DNA of 64,000 nt from NCBI GenBank assembly GCA_020621985.1, contig JAHRYS010000001.1:1-64000 (forward strand), written 5' to 3'. Of the stretch, positions 35,332 to 44,121 are shown one piece after another (position 1 is the first letter of the stretch; the number at the start of each line of letters is the position of its first letter). A model generated the notes under the pieces. That model saw nothing but the letters and a program-made list of their open reading frames with translations, made no database searches and had not been told where the DNA came from. The position numbers and the translations under genes are program-made. The stretch is from Candidatus Ferrigenium altingense (GTDB taxonomy: Bacteria > Pseudomonadota > Gammaproteobacteria > Burkholderiales > Gallionellaceae).

Positions 35332-36639
35332 ATGCTTTACGGCCACAAACGCCACACCCTGTTCCGCAGCACCGCCACCACGGTGGCGGCCGCGCTGATC
35401 GTCTTTCAGCTCATCATGCTCGCCACCACCGCGTACTACATCATGCTGCCGATGGCCAAGCGCTCGGCGGACGACCTCGCCGCCATCATGGTGCTGTCGG
35501 CCCAGACCTGGGTGGAATTGCCGCCGCAGACGCGCGTGGATTTCGAGCTTGAGCTGGCCAAAAAACACAATCTCCGGCTGTTCGACGCTACCGCCGAACT
35601 GCCGGGGCACGATCACCGTTTCCCTTACCTGTCGCTGCTGGAAGACGCTCTTGCCGCACGGACAGGGGAAAGCATCCGGATCAAGGTCACGGAGTTGGAA
35701 CAGACCTGGTTATGGGCGGAAATCCGCACCGGCGGGAAACTGATACGCATCGGTTTCCCCCGCAACCGCCTCGGCATGCAGCCACCGCTGGCGCTGCTGC
35801 TGGTGTTGGCAGCGACCATTGCGCTGACCCTGCTTACCGCCGTCATCCTGGCACGGCGCATCACCCGCCCGCTGGAACGGCTTTCGGAAGCGGCGAGACA
35901 TGTCGGACAGGGCAACACCCCGGAAGCTCTGCCGGAAAGCGGCCCCGAGGAACTGGCCAGCCTGGCGCGCGCCTTCAACCTGATGGCGCTGCAGGTGCAG
36001 GAACTGCTCGCCAACCGCACCACCCTGCTGGCGGGTATCTCCCACGACCTGCGCACCCCGCTTGCGCGCATGCGCCTGGCGGTGGAAATGCTGCCAGGAG
36101 ACGCCGCCCCTAAACTGGTTGCCAGATTGCAGCATGATCTGGAGGAAATGAACCGGCTCATCGGTGAATTCATCGAACTCAGCCACGGTCTGGAAAAGGA
36201 AACCCCGCAGGCAACCGATCTCGCCCAGTTGTCGCAGGAGTTGGCGAACGATGCCGCAAATGGCGGGGCGCAGGTCGAATGTCGCGCCGCAATGCCCTGC
36301 ATACGCCCGCTCGGCCCCATGGCGCTGCGGCGCATTCTGACCAATCTGCTCGGCAACGCGGTGCGTTATGGCGCGGGGCAGCCGGTCACCATCGAGCTGA
36401 CATGCGATGAAGAAGCTGCCGTGATTCATGTGCTCGACCGCGGGCCAGGCATTCCGCCCGATCAGGTAGAAAGCGTGTTCCGCCCTTTTTATCGTCTGGA
36501 AGCCTCGCGCAGCACCGCTACCGGCGGCAGCGGGCTGGGGCTGGCGATTGCGCGCCAACTCGCGGACGCCAACGGCTGGAAAATCGAACTACTGCCGCGC
36601 GAAGGCGGCGGCACGGAAGCGCGGCTGACGATCCCTTAG
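35332..36639 (+). CDS. EnvZ-like sensor histidine kinase
   Basis: Start at ATG 35332 (MLYGHKRHTLFRSTATTVA) gives 435 residues. There are two membrane helices (~15-38 and ~150-172), a HAMP domain (RRITRPLERLSEAARHVGQG) and HisKA with LLAGISHDLRTPLARMRLA (phospho-His ~238). The HATPase has NAVRYG, LDRGPGIPP and GSGLGLAIARQLA. It is the partner of the regulator just upstream. It converges on umuD with 8 bp between stops. Confidence 0.94.
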   Translation: MLYGHKRHTLFRSTATTVAAALIVFQLIMLATTAYYIMLPMAKRSADDLAAIMVLSAQTWVELPPQTRVDFELELAKKHNLRLFDATAELPGHDHRFPYLSLLEDALAARTGESIRIKVTELEQTWLWAEIRTGGKLIRIGFPRNRLGMQPPLALLLVLAATIALTLLTAVILARRITRPLERLSEAARHVGQGNTPEALPESGPEELASLARAFNLMALQVQELLANRTTLLAGISHDLRTPLARMRLAVEMLPGDAAPKLVARLQHDLEEMNRLIGEFIELSHGLEKETPQATDLAQLSQELANDAANGGAQVECRAAMPCIRPLGPMALRRILTNLLGNAVRYGAGQPVTIELTCDEEAAVIHVLDRGPGIPPDQVESVFRPFYRLEASRSTATGGSGLGLAIARQLADANGWKIELLPREGGGTEARLTIP

Positions 36640-36647
36640 AGGCTCTC

Positions 36648-37118
36648 TTACAGCTTATGCACGTTCCATTGCACTATGCCCCAGATCGAAAAATCCTGTT
36701 CCGGTTTGATCGCCACGTCGGGATAGGACGGATGAGCCGCACGCAATACCTGGCCCGCTGGGGTATGCAACAACTGCTTGATCGTGAATTCGCCATCCAC
36801 CACTGCGATCACCACACAGCCGTTGGTGGCCGGGACGGAACGATCCACGACCAGCAGGTCTCCGTCGAAGATGCCCAAGCCGCGCATCGAATCGCCCGCG
36901 ACACGCATGAAGAAGGTGGATTCCTTGTGCTGGATCAAGTGCTCGTCAAGGCTCAGCCGATGTTCAACGTAGTCGTCGGCGGGCGAAGGGAAGCCTGCCG
37001 GAACAGCACGGCGCAACAAGGCACGATGTCGCTGAAATAATTCCTTGTTCGGATGCGTCATTGAGAGCAAAGCCGAAAAGCTGGCGCGTTGGCCAAGATT
37101 GAGTGCGGTCTGTTGCAT
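36648..37118 (-). CDS. umuD: UmuD-like S24 autoprotease subunit of DNA polymerase V
   Basis: The 156-residue protein has an N-terminal segment cleaved at an Ala-Gly bond (VPAGFPSPADDY), where E. coli UmuD has Cys-Gly. It has the S24 Ser in RVAGDSMRGLGI and the general-base Lys in VVDGEFTIKQL. It has the UmuD size and start, not a DNA-binding domain. UmuD' joins UmuC to form the error-prone polymerase. No umuC is adjacent, since the next gene is convergent. It starts 4 bp after lexA, so both are under LexA control. Confidence 0.85.
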   Translation of the reverse strand: MQQTALNLGQRASFSALLSMTHPNKELFQRHRALLRRAVPAGFPSPADDYVEHRLSLDEHLIQHKESTFFMRVAGDSMRGLGIFDGDLLVVDRSVPATNGCVVIAVVDGEFTIKQLLHTPAGQVLRAAHPSYPDVAIKPEQDFSIWGIVQWNVHKL

Positions 37119-37122
37119 GGCT

Positions 37123-37737
37123 TTACTTCCGGTACTTGCGTATCAACCCAACCAGCACGCCGAAGATTTCCAGCGAGCCTTGCGGACGAATGACCGGATA
37201 GGCCGAGTTGGCCGGGCGCAGGATGAACTTGCCGCCTTCCTTGCCCAGCGTTTTGAGGGTGAAATCGTTATCGACTATTGCGACCACGATGTCGCCGACA
37301 TTTGCCAAGTTGCGTTTTTCCACCACGGCAATGTCGCCGTCATGGATGCCCGCATCGATCATCGAATCCCCCTTGACCGGAATCATCGTGGTCAGGGATG
37401 GGGTGTCGATCAGCATTTCGTCGATGACGAAATAATCGCCCTGGGTTGCCGTTACCGACACCGGCATTCCTGCCTGGACAGACGATTCGGCGAAGGGGCG
37501 GGCGAAGAACTGGCGTGTCGGGATCCACATGCCATCGGGCGTGCGCTCGATAAAGCCGGCCTTGCCAAGCCGATCCAGAATCGCTTTAACCCAGGACTTG
37601 GAGGCGATGCCGAATACCTCGCACAGCGAAGCGTAGGATGGGATGCTTTTCCACTCGGCGTAGTAGTCTTGCAGCTTTGCCAGATACTCAGCATCCTTGG
37701 GATTGGACTCGGGTGCGGGGGTATCGAAATCAGTCAT
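37123..37737 (-). CDS. lexA: LexA repressor, divergent N-terminal domain
   Basis: The 204-residue protein has the LexA/S24 core: cleavage bond in SSVQAGMPVS, Ser in PVKGDSMIDAGIHDGD and Lys in VDNDFTLKTLGKEGG. Its N-terminal HTH (YASLCEVFGIASKSWVKAILDRLGKAGFIER) differs from the standard LexA recognition region and is preceded by an acidic Pro-rich extension. Two palindromes AGAACGnnCGTTCT sit at its promoter, so it very likely represses itself and umuD, which follows in the same operon. Confidence 0.88.
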   Translation of the reverse strand: MTDFDTPAPESNPKDAEYLAKLQDYYAEWKSIPSYASLCEVFGIASKSWVKAILDRLGKAGFIERTPDGMWIPTRQFFARPFAESSVQAGMPVSVTATQGDYFVIDEMLIDTPSLTTMIPVKGDSMIDAGIHDGDIAVVEKRNLANVGDIVVAIVDNDFTLKTLGKEGGKFILRPANSAYPVIRPQGSLEIFGVLVGLIRKYRK

Positions 37738-37751
37738 GGTTTTACCTGTGC

Positions 37752-37765
37752 AGAACGAACGTTCT
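37752..37765. promoter_or_regulatory. LexA box 1 (AGAACGAACGTTCT)
   Basis: A 14-bp palindrome AGAACG-AA-CGTTCT lies 15 bp before the lexA ATG, over the predicted transcription start. It fits the GAACN4GTTC pattern known for LexA of Gram-positive bacteria rather than the CTGTN8ACAG site of most gamma- and beta-proteobacteria. Confidence 0.85.
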
Positions 37766-37769
37766 TTGT

Positions 37770-37798
37770 ATAGTAGAGAACGAGCGTTCTGCTGTCAA
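37770..37798 (-). promoter_or_regulatory. lexA-umuD promoter
   Basis: On the minus strand TTGACA (37798-37793), a 17-bp spacer and TACTAT (37775-37770) form a good sigma-70 promoter. LexA box 2 fills the spacer and box 1 overlaps the start region, so binding would block polymerase. The -35 overlaps the stop codon of the upstream HNH gene. Confidence 0.8.
37777..37790. promoter_or_regulatory. LexA box 2 (AGAACGAGCGTTCT)
   Basis: A second AGAACGnnCGTTCT palindrome starts 25 bp from the first and lies exactly between the -35 and -10 of the lexA promoter. The conserved half-sites with different central bases support a real operator pair. Confidence 0.87.
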
Positions 37799-38169
37799 CC
37801 CGATTTTTTCTTCAGCAGCGCTTGCAGGTCGGCGAAGGGATTATGCGTTGCCACTGCTTGGCCTTCAGAACCCCTGCCGCGCACTGTCTCATCCAGAACG
37901 CGCGAGTGTTCGTTATCGTGGCAGTACAGACAGAGCAGCTCCCAGTTGCTGCCATTCGCCGGGTTGTTGTCGTGATTGTGGTCTTTGTGATGCACCGTCA
38001 ACTCGCGCAGGCGCACTCCGGAAAACTCGCGAGCGCATCGCCCGCATATCCACGGAAATAATTTGAGTGCCTGCTCGCGATAGCCGGTTTCACGCAAGTC
38101 GCGTTGTTGGCGTGCTTCGGCGACGACACGGTCGAGGCGTGCGTGATCAGGGGTGGTATGTTTAATCAT
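37795..38169 (-). CDS. YajD-like HNH nuclease
   Basis: The 124-residue protein has a zinc-binding pair CGRC and CLYC and the HNH core LTVHHKDHNHDNNPANGSNWELL (~58-80). This is the YajD family, small HNH proteins of unknown role. It lies directly upstream of lexA, and its stop codon overlaps the lexA -35 box. Whether it is itself DNA-damage linked is not shown; I see no LexA box before its own start. Confidence 0.88.
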   Translation of the reverse strand: MIKHTTPDHARLDRVVAEARQQRDLRETGYREQALKLFPWICGRCAREFSGVRLRELTVHHKDHNHDNNPANGSNWELLCLYCHDNEHSRVLDETVRGRGSEGQAVATHNPFADLQALLKKKSG

Positions 38170-38455
38170 GGCTGGTGGCTGGCTGATAGTTGGCGCGACT
38201 ATATCAGGGCAGGCCGCGGCTATCTATTGGCAATGTTTATATCACCCTTGATGCAAACCTTACTCTTTATCGTTGCGCAGCTGCTGCCCGCGCAAATCTT
38301 TCCGCGCCGCTGCGGATAATTCGGTAAGATTGCGTCCGCGCGCCAGCTGCGGCGCGTATTCGCTTCAAGCAGCTATCTGTTATGAAAATCGCGGATGGCA
38401 AGCCGGCGGCGATGGGGCGCACGATAAAAAGATTTTGATTCTGAAAGGCTAGGCA

Positions 38456-39226
38456 ATGCTGGAAATGTTTTCTACCCCCCAGTTCTGGGCGGATGTGCTC
38501 AAGATCATCATGATCGACCTGCTGCTGAGCGGCGACAACGCGGTGGTGATCGCGCTGGCGTGCCGCAACCTGCCGCCACACCAGCGCAGGAAAGGCATCC
38601 TGTTCGGCGTGGGCGGCGCGATCGGGTTGCGCATCGTGCTGACCTTCTTCGCGGTCAGCCTGCTCGCGCTGCCCTATCTCAAACTGGTCGGCGCGGTGCT
38701 GCTGCTGTGGATCGGCATCAAGCTGATCCTGCCCGAAGAGGAACATGATGCGAGCAGTATCAAGGCCGACACGCGGCTGTTCGGCGCGATCAAGACCATC
38801 ATCATCGCCGACTTCGTGATGAGCCTGGACAACGTGCTCGGCGTGGCCGCGGCGGCCAAGGGCAATGTGTCGTTGCTGGTGTTCGGTCTGTTGATCAGCA
38901 TTCCGATGATTGCGTGGAGCAGCCAGTTGGTGCTGAAGCTGATCGATCGTTTCCCGTTCATCATTTACGCGGGTGGCGCGCTGCTCGGTTATGTGGCGGG
39001 CGAGATGCTGGTCAGCGAGGCGCTGTTCGCAACGATCGTCGAAACGCGCCACTATCTGCACTGGCTGATACCGGCGTTCTGCGCGTTGCTGGTGCTGGTG
39101 ATCGGCAAATGGCTGGCGATGCGCAAGGCGGTTTCCATGCCAGTGATCGACCTGGTGGATGAAACGGTTTCGGCAGGGATGGGCGATAAATCACCCAACT
39201 CGCAGACGGTGAACAACAAATCGTAA
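38456..39226 (+). CDS. TerC-family membrane protein (YjbE-like)
   Basis: The 256-residue protein has about seven membrane helices and the family motif LLSGDNAVVIALACRNLP (~22-39), matched in the second half by MSLDNVLGVAAAAKG (~122-136). The paired Asp-Asn motifs are the conserved polar sites of TerC proteins, some of which export manganese. A yybP-ykoY riboswitch often precedes such genes, but I could not identify one in the 286-bp upstream gap. A universal stress gene follows. Confidence 0.9.
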   Translation: MLEMFSTPQFWADVLKIIMIDLLLSGDNAVVIALACRNLPPHQRRKGILFGVGGAIGLRIVLTFFAVSLLALPYLKLVGAVLLLWIGIKLILPEEEHDASSIKADTRLFGAIKTIIIADFVMSLDNVLGVAAAAKGNVSLLVFGLLISIPMIAWSSQLVLKLIDRFPFIIYAGGALLGYVAGEMLVSEALFATIVETRHYLHWLIPAFCALLVLVIGKWLAMRKAVSMPVIDLVDETVSAGMGDKSPNSQTVNNKS

Positions 39227-39236
39227 GGGGGAAATG

Positions 39237-39662
39237 ATGAAGATACTGATTCCGGTGGATGGCTCGGCCAACGCGCAGCGTGCGGTTGACCATATGATCA
39301 AAAATATTGCCGCGCTGAAGGAGCAGCCGCAACTGCTGTTGCTGAACGTGCAGTGGAATGTGGCGACCGGCAACGTCAAGCTGTTCATCAACCAGCAGAC
39401 CATCGACGACTATTATCGCGAGCAGGGTATGGCGGCATTGCAGTCGGCGCGCGCCGCGTTGGACGCCGCCGCCTTGCCCTACCAATACCACATCAGCGTC
39501 GGCACACCGGCGGAAGCGATCGTGCAATATGCCAATGAGCAGGACGTCGACCAGATCGTGATGGGCCGACAGGGACAGGGCGGCTTGCAGGCATTGCTGC
39601 TGGGATCGGTAGTGAACAAGGTGCTGCATCTGGCAAGCTGCCCGGTATTGCTGATCAAATAA
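39237..39662 (+). CDS. Universal stress protein, UspA family
   Basis: ATG 39237 has AAGGGGG at a 5-nt spacing; ATG 39234 would place it 2 nt away. The 141-residue UspA-fold protein starts MKILIPVDGSANAQRAVDHM and has the ATP-binding signature MGRQGQGGLQALLLGSVVNKVLHLASCPVLL near its C-terminus (GxGG and GSV). It lies 10 bp after the TerC gene and probably shares its transcript. Confidence 0.93.
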   Translation: MKILIPVDGSANAQRAVDHMIKNIAALKEQPQLLLLNVQWNVATGNVKLFINQQTIDDYYREQGMAALQSARAALDAAALPYQYHISVGTPAEAIVQYANEQDVDQIVMGRQGQGGLQALLLGSVVNKVLHLASCPVLLIK

Positions 39663-39781
39663 AAAGAGATATCCAAGACTTTTCTTAAATCCGCTATAAA
39701 TCAAAAGGCTTGTGGTCTGTCATTAAGAAATACCTTTCATTTGCAATGTGGTCTGCTTGGCGATAAGCATCGGGGGTGGCA

Positions 39782-42415
39782 ATGAATAAGTGGTCGTTCT
39801 GGAAAAAAGACTGGTTCGTCGGTTTGCTGGTCGCATTGGTGTTCATGTTAGGTGCGAACAGCGACCTGGTGCAGAGTCTGGAGCGCAAGGCTTATGACTT
39901 GGGGGTGCTGGCCTCGTCGCGCACGCCGAGCGACAAGATTGCGGTGATCGCGATCGACGAGCAGAGCATCGCCAATCTGGGGCGCTGGCCATGGCCGCGC
40001 GAGATTCACGCCCAGATGATCGATATTCTGGCGGCCGGCCACGCCAAGGTGATTGGCCATACCGCCTTTTTCTTCGAGCCGCAGGTCGATGCCGGGTTGG
40101 ACTACATCCACAAGATTGCCGATCTGCTCGGCAAGTCTTCCCTGCTGGAAGGTGCCGGGCCTGAAATTATCAATCCGGAAAATGCCAGCCCGGAAAGTCT
40201 GGCCGTCATGGCGGTTCCGGCAAGCGCGGTGAGCCCGGCAAGCATGGTCGCTTCTGCCGGCCCGGCGGAATTACCCCAACTCGACGCGTTGCTGCTGGAG
40301 GCGGCAAAGAACCTCGATAACGACAAGAAGCTCAGCGCAAGCATGGCCAAGGCTAACGACGTATTGCTGGCGATGTTCTTCGAGTTGGGCGAGCCGCAAG
40401 GCAAGCCCAATCAGGCATTGCCTGATTATGTGCTGCGCAATAATCTCGACAGCGTGAAGGATGCCGGCGGCTCCGGCGCGCAGCCGTTGCCTTCGCGCAG
40501 CGTGCTGGCGCCGATTCCGGCGCTGGGCGGCAAGGCTCTGGCCATTGGGCATCTGAACAGTTTTCCGGACGTGGATGGCGCGGTGCGTACCGAGCCGCTG
40601 GTGGTGGGCTATTACAACCAGTATTACCCGTCGCTGTCGCTGATGCTGGCAGCCAAAAGCCTCAATCTCGAACCCAGGGACATCCATGTCAATTTGGGGG
40701 AGGGCGTGCAGTTGGGCAATCAGAAGATCGCCACTGATCCGGACTTGCAGATGCACACTTATTTTTACAAGGATCGGGATGGGCGGCCGGCCTTTCCGGT
40801 GGATTCCTTCTACGACGTATTCACCGGCAAGATTCCGGCGGACAAATACCGCGACAAGATTGTGCTGATCGGCGCGTCGGCCGCCGGCGTGGGCACACTG
40901 CAGGTGACGCCGATATCTTCGGGTATGGCTCCTGCGCTGATTCTGGCGCATTCCGTGTCCAGCATCCTCAAGGGGGATTATTTCGTTGCGCCGGGCTGGG
41001 GAACGATGGCGGAAATCGGCGTATTCCTGCTGGTCGCACTGTATCTAATCCTGCTGCTGCCGCGCCTGAGCGCGGCGATTGGCGCGCTGGTTACCGGCGT
41101 GCTGCTCGTAGCGTTGCTGGCGACGCATTTCGTGCTGATGACGACGCAGGCGCTGTGGTTGCAGCTGATGCTGCCCGCCGCACTGCTGCTGGTGGGCCAC
41201 GCCTTGCTGACGACCAAACGCCACCTGCTGACCGAAAAAGGCAAGCAGAAATCCGATGCCGAATCCGCGGAGAGCAACCGCATGCTCGGTCTGGCTTTTC
41301 AGGGGCAAGGGCAATTGGATATTGCCTTCGACAAGTTCCGCAAGGTGCCGATCGACGATAGCCTGATGGAGGTGTTGTATAACCTGGGGCTGGATTTCGA
41401 GCGCAAGCGCCAGTTCAACAAGGCCGAGTCGGTATTCAAATACATGGCCGAGTACAACCCCAAATTCCGCGACCTGGAAGCGCGCCTGGTGCAGTCCAAG
41501 GCAATGTCGGAAACGGTGATACTCGGCGGCTCGTCCGGCAAGAGCAATGCCAGCACCATGGTGCTGGGCAAGGCGGGTGTGTCCAAGCCGATGCTGGGCC
41601 GCTATGAGATCGAGAAGGAGCTCGGCAAGGGTGCGATGGGGGTGGTGTATTACGGCAAAGACCCCAAGATCGGCCGCGTGGTGGCGATCAAGACCATGGC
41701 GTTGGCGCAGGAGTTTGAAGCCGACGAATTGCAGGATGTGAAGGAGCGATTCTTCCGCGAGGCCGAAACGGCGGGACGCCTGAACCATCCGAACATCGTG
41801 TCGATTTACGATGCGGGCGAAGAGCACGACCTCGCCTACATCGCGATGGAATTCCTCAAAGGCAAGGACCTGGTGCCGTTTACCAAGCCGGATAATTTGC
41901 TGCCGTTGCCCAAGGTGATGAGCATCGTCGCGCGCGTCGCCGACGCGCTGGATTACGCGCACAAACAGAACGTGGTGCACCGGGACATCAAGCCCGCCAA
42001 CATCATGTACGACCCCGACACGGATACGCCCAAGGTGACGGATTTTGGCATCGCGCGCATCACTGATTCGAGCAAGACCAAAACCGGCATGGTGTTGGGC
42101 ACACCCTCGTATATGTCGCCGGAACAGTTGGCCGGCAAAAAAATCCAGGGCGGCTCCGACCTGTTCTCGCTGGGGGTGAGCTTGTACCAACTGGCTTGTG
42201 GTAAGCTCCCATTTGAAGGGGATTCGATGGCGCAGTTGATGTACCGGATCGCCAACGAAACACACACCGATATTTTGAGCATCCGAGCGGATTTGCCGCC
42301 GTGCCTGGTGGCAATCGTCAACAAGTCGTTGGCCAAACAGAACGAAGACCGTTATGCCAATGGTGCGGAGATGGCCGAAGCATTGCGCCAATGCGCAGCC
42401 GGCTTGCAGGAGTGA
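39782..42415 (+). CDS. CHASE2-domain transmembrane Ser/Thr protein kinase
   Basis: Start at ATG 39782 (MNKWSFWKKDWFVGLL) gives 877 residues; an earlier GTG is unlikely. An N-terminal membrane helix is followed by an extracytoplasmic CHASE2 sensor (~30-395; DKIAVIAIDEQSIANLGRWPWPR) and three helices (~400-478). Two TPR-like units follow (~498-564), then a PknB-type kinase domain (~605-870) with ELGKGAMGVVYYG, the ATP Lys in VAIKTM (~636), HRDIKPANIMYD and DFGIAR. All catalytic residues are present. The inverted topology, sensor first and kinase last, differs from PknB. A PP2C phosphatase follows 3 bp later, which should reverse its action. Confidence 0.94.
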   Translation: MNKWSFWKKDWFVGLLVALVFMLGANSDLVQSLERKAYDLGVLASSRTPSDKIAVIAIDEQSIANLGRWPWPREIHAQMIDILAAGHAKVIGHTAFFFEPQVDAGLDYIHKIADLLGKSSLLEGAGPEIINPENASPESLAVMAVPASAVSPASMVASAGPAELPQLDALLLEAAKNLDNDKKLSASMAKANDVLLAMFFELGEPQGKPNQALPDYVLRNNLDSVKDAGGSGAQPLPSRSVLAPIPALGGKALAIGHLNSFPDVDGAVRTEPLVVGYYNQYYPSLSLMLAAKSLNLEPRDIHVNLGEGVQLGNQKIATDPDLQMHTYFYKDRDGRPAFPVDSFYDVFTGKIPADKYRDKIVLIGASAAGVGTLQVTPISSGMAPALILAHSVSSILKGDYFVAPGWGTMAEIGVFLLVALYLILLLPRLSAAIGALVTGVLLVALLATHFVLMTTQALWLQLMLPAALLLVGHALLTTKRHLLTEKGKQKSDAESAESNRMLGLAFQGQGQLDIAFDKFRKVPIDDSLMEVLYNLGLDFERKRQFNKAESVFKYMAEYNPKFRDLEARLVQSKAMSETVILGGSSGKSNASTMVLGKAGVSKPMLGRYEIEKELGKGAMGVVYYGKDPKIGRVVAIKTMALAQEFEADELQDVKERFFREAETAGRLNHPNIVSIYDAGEEHDLAYIAMEFLKGKDLVPFTKPDNLLPLPKVMSIVARVADALDYAHKQNVVHRDIKPANIMYDPDTDTPKVTDFGIARITDSSKTKTGMVLGTPSYMSPEQLAGKKIQGGSDLFSLGVSLYQLACGKLPFEGDSMAQLMYRIANETHTDILSIRADLPPCLVAIVNKSLAKQNEDRYANGAEMAEALRQCAAGLQE

Positions 42416-42418
42416 ACT

Positions 42419-43246
42419 ATGAAAATAGAAGACGCGCTTGAAATAGTCAGTCAAACCAACCCGGGGATGGTGCGCTCGCACAACGAGGACAGCGTTGCGC
42501 AGGAATTGGCTTGCGGCCTGGTCGTGCTGGCGGATGGGATGGGTGGCTATAATGCCGGTGAAGTGGCGAGCGGTATTGCCGTGTCAGTCGTCGCGACGGA
42601 AGTCTGCCAACACCTGCAGGATGCGAACCCGACAGACCGCGATGAGGCAAGCGGCGAGGAGTTGGGGGTAATGCTGCTACGCGACAATATTCAGCGGGCG
42701 AACGCTTCGATTTTTCATGCCGCACAGAGCCAGCCGCAATATGCCGGGATGGGCACGACCATCGTTGCCGGACTGTTTTACGACAACCGCGTGGTTGTCG
42801 GCCATGTGGGCGATTCGCGCATGTACCGGCTGCGCGGCGAGGTGCTGGAGACGATTACCCGCGACCATTCCCTGCTGCAGGAACAGATCGACGGCGGGAT
42901 GATCAGCATCGAGGATGCGCGCGTGTCCAAGAACAAGAACCTGGTCACGCGCGCGGTCGGGATCGATGCCGAAGTGGTACCGGAAATTCATGTGCATGAC
43001 GCGCTGGTCGGGGACATTTACCTGTTGTGTTCGGACGGCCTGAACGACATGGTGGAAGACGAGGATATCCAGTCGACGCTGTATGCGATGCAGGGCAATC
43101 TGCCGCTGGCGGCGGAGCAATTGATCCAGATGGCGAATGATAACGGTGGCCGCGATAATGTTTCGGTGATGCTGGTAAAGGTGAACGGCGAATTTGCCGT
43201 GCCGCGTGGCTGGCTGGAAAAATTGCGCCATTGGTTTAAAAAATAA
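42419..43246 (+). CDS. PP2C-family Ser/Thr phosphatase (PppA/Stp1-like)
   Basis: The 275-residue protein has the PP2C metal and catalytic motifs: SQTNPGMVRSHNEDSV (~11-26), VVLADGMGGYNAGEVASG, VVGHVGDSRMYRL, LLCSDGLNDMV and NGGRDNVSVMLV. It is cytoplasmic with no membrane helix. It lies 3 bp after the kinase and before the FHA gene, the usual kinase-phosphatase-FHA grouping. It would dephosphorylate the kinase and its targets. Confidence 0.95.
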   Translation: MKIEDALEIVSQTNPGMVRSHNEDSVAQELACGLVVLADGMGGYNAGEVASGIAVSVVATEVCQHLQDANPTDRDEASGEELGVMLLRDNIQRANASIFHAAQSQPQYAGMGTTIVAGLFYDNRVVVGHVGDSRMYRLRGEVLETITRDHSLLQEQIDGGMISIEDARVSKNKNLVTRAVGIDAEVVPEIHVHDALVGDIYLLCSDGLNDMVEDEDIQSTLYAMQGNLPLAAEQLIQMANDNGGRDNVSVMLVKVNGEFAVPRGWLEKLRHWFKK

Positions 43247-43290
43247 TTGGTGGTTTAAAAAATAGTTGCTGGCTTAAGAAATAATCGGCT
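43236..43290. repeat. Short tandem repeat at the end of the phosphatase gene
   Basis: Three degenerate ~18-bp copies of TGGTTTAAAAAATAATTG span the phosphatase stop codon and the gap to the FHA gene. The first copy encodes the C-terminal WFKK and stop; later copies carry in-frame stops. Confidence 0.6.
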
Positions 43291-43314
43291 CAAAATCGGG
43301 GAAGGGTCAAAACT

Positions 43315-44121
43315 ATGGCTGCAAAATTGATACTTAGCATGGATGGGGTGGTGCTCAAGGAATACCCATTGAGCAAGGAACGCATGACCATCGGGCGCAA
43401 GGCGCACAATGATATTGTCATCGACAACCTGGCGGTGAGCGGCGAACATGCCGCGATCATCACCATTCAGCACGACTCCTTTCTCGAGGATCTGGACAGC
43501 ACCAACGGGCTGGAGGTAAACGGGGTTGCAACCAAAAAGCACTTTCTGCAAAACAATGACCTGGTAGAAATCGGCAAATACAAGCTGAAATACGTTAATG
43601 ACCAGGCCGGCCAGGTAAATCCGGCTGATTTCGAGAAGACCATGGTGCTGCGTGCGCCGGTCAAGCAGGCTGCTCCAGGCGCGGAAAAAGGCGATGCAAC
43701 TGCGGGTTTCATGAAAATGCAAGTCGCTCCGAATGCCAAGCCGGCAGCAGAATCGATCGAGAAAACCGGAAGATTTGACGCGCCTCAGCCGAACCCACCG
43801 GCCGCCTCTCCAGTTGTACCACCGGTTGCCCAGCCGGCTGTGGCCACCTCCGCTCCGCAGGCGGCTGTGGTGCAAATCCTGACCGGCCCCAATGCCGGCA
43901 AGGAGTTGGAGCTGGTTAAAAATCTCACCACGCTGGGCAAGCCCGGCGTACAGGTGGCTGTCCTGACCCGCCGCCCGCACGGCTATTTCATTACCCATGT
44001 GGAAGGCGCAAGCCATCCGATGGTGAACGGAATGTCTTTGGGCGACCAGCCGCATCAGCTGAATGATCATGATGTGATCGAGCTGGCCGGGGTGAAGATG
44101 GAGTTTTATTTCAAGGGGTAA
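43315..44121 (+). CDS. FHA-domain protein
   Basis: The 268-residue protein has a full N-terminal FHA domain (~20-95) with the phosphothreonine-binding pattern MTIGRKAHNDIVIDN, VSGEHAAI and LDSTNGLEVNG. An Ala/Pro-rich linker leads to a second, degenerate FHA-like domain (~185-268; LTTLGKPGVQVAVLTRRPHG and HPMVNGMSL). It should read phosphothreonine marks made by the kinase two genes upstream, linking it to the cyclase gene downstream. Confidence 0.9.
   Translation: MAAKLILSMDGVVLKEYPLSKERMTIGRKAHNDIVIDNLAVSGEHAAIITIQHDSFLEDLDSTNGLEVNGVATKKHFLQNNDLVEIGKYKLKYVNDQAGQVNPADFEKTMVLRAPVKQAAPGAEKGDATAGFMKMQVAPNAKPAAESIEKTGRFDAPQPNPPAASPVVPPVAQPAVATSAPQAAVVQILTGPNAGKELELVKNLTTLGKPGVQVAVLTRRPHGYFITHVEGASHPMVNGMSLGDQPHQLNDHDVIELAGVKMEFYFKG

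Noticed and set aside
38170-38455. Possible yybP-ykoY manganese riboswitch before the TerC-family gene
   Set aside because: The family context invites it, but I cannot find the conserved core of that motif in this gap.
41045-42481. 478-codon minus-strand frame opposite the Ser/Thr kinase
   Set aside because: Shadow frame; the kinase on the other strand has complete catalytic motifs.
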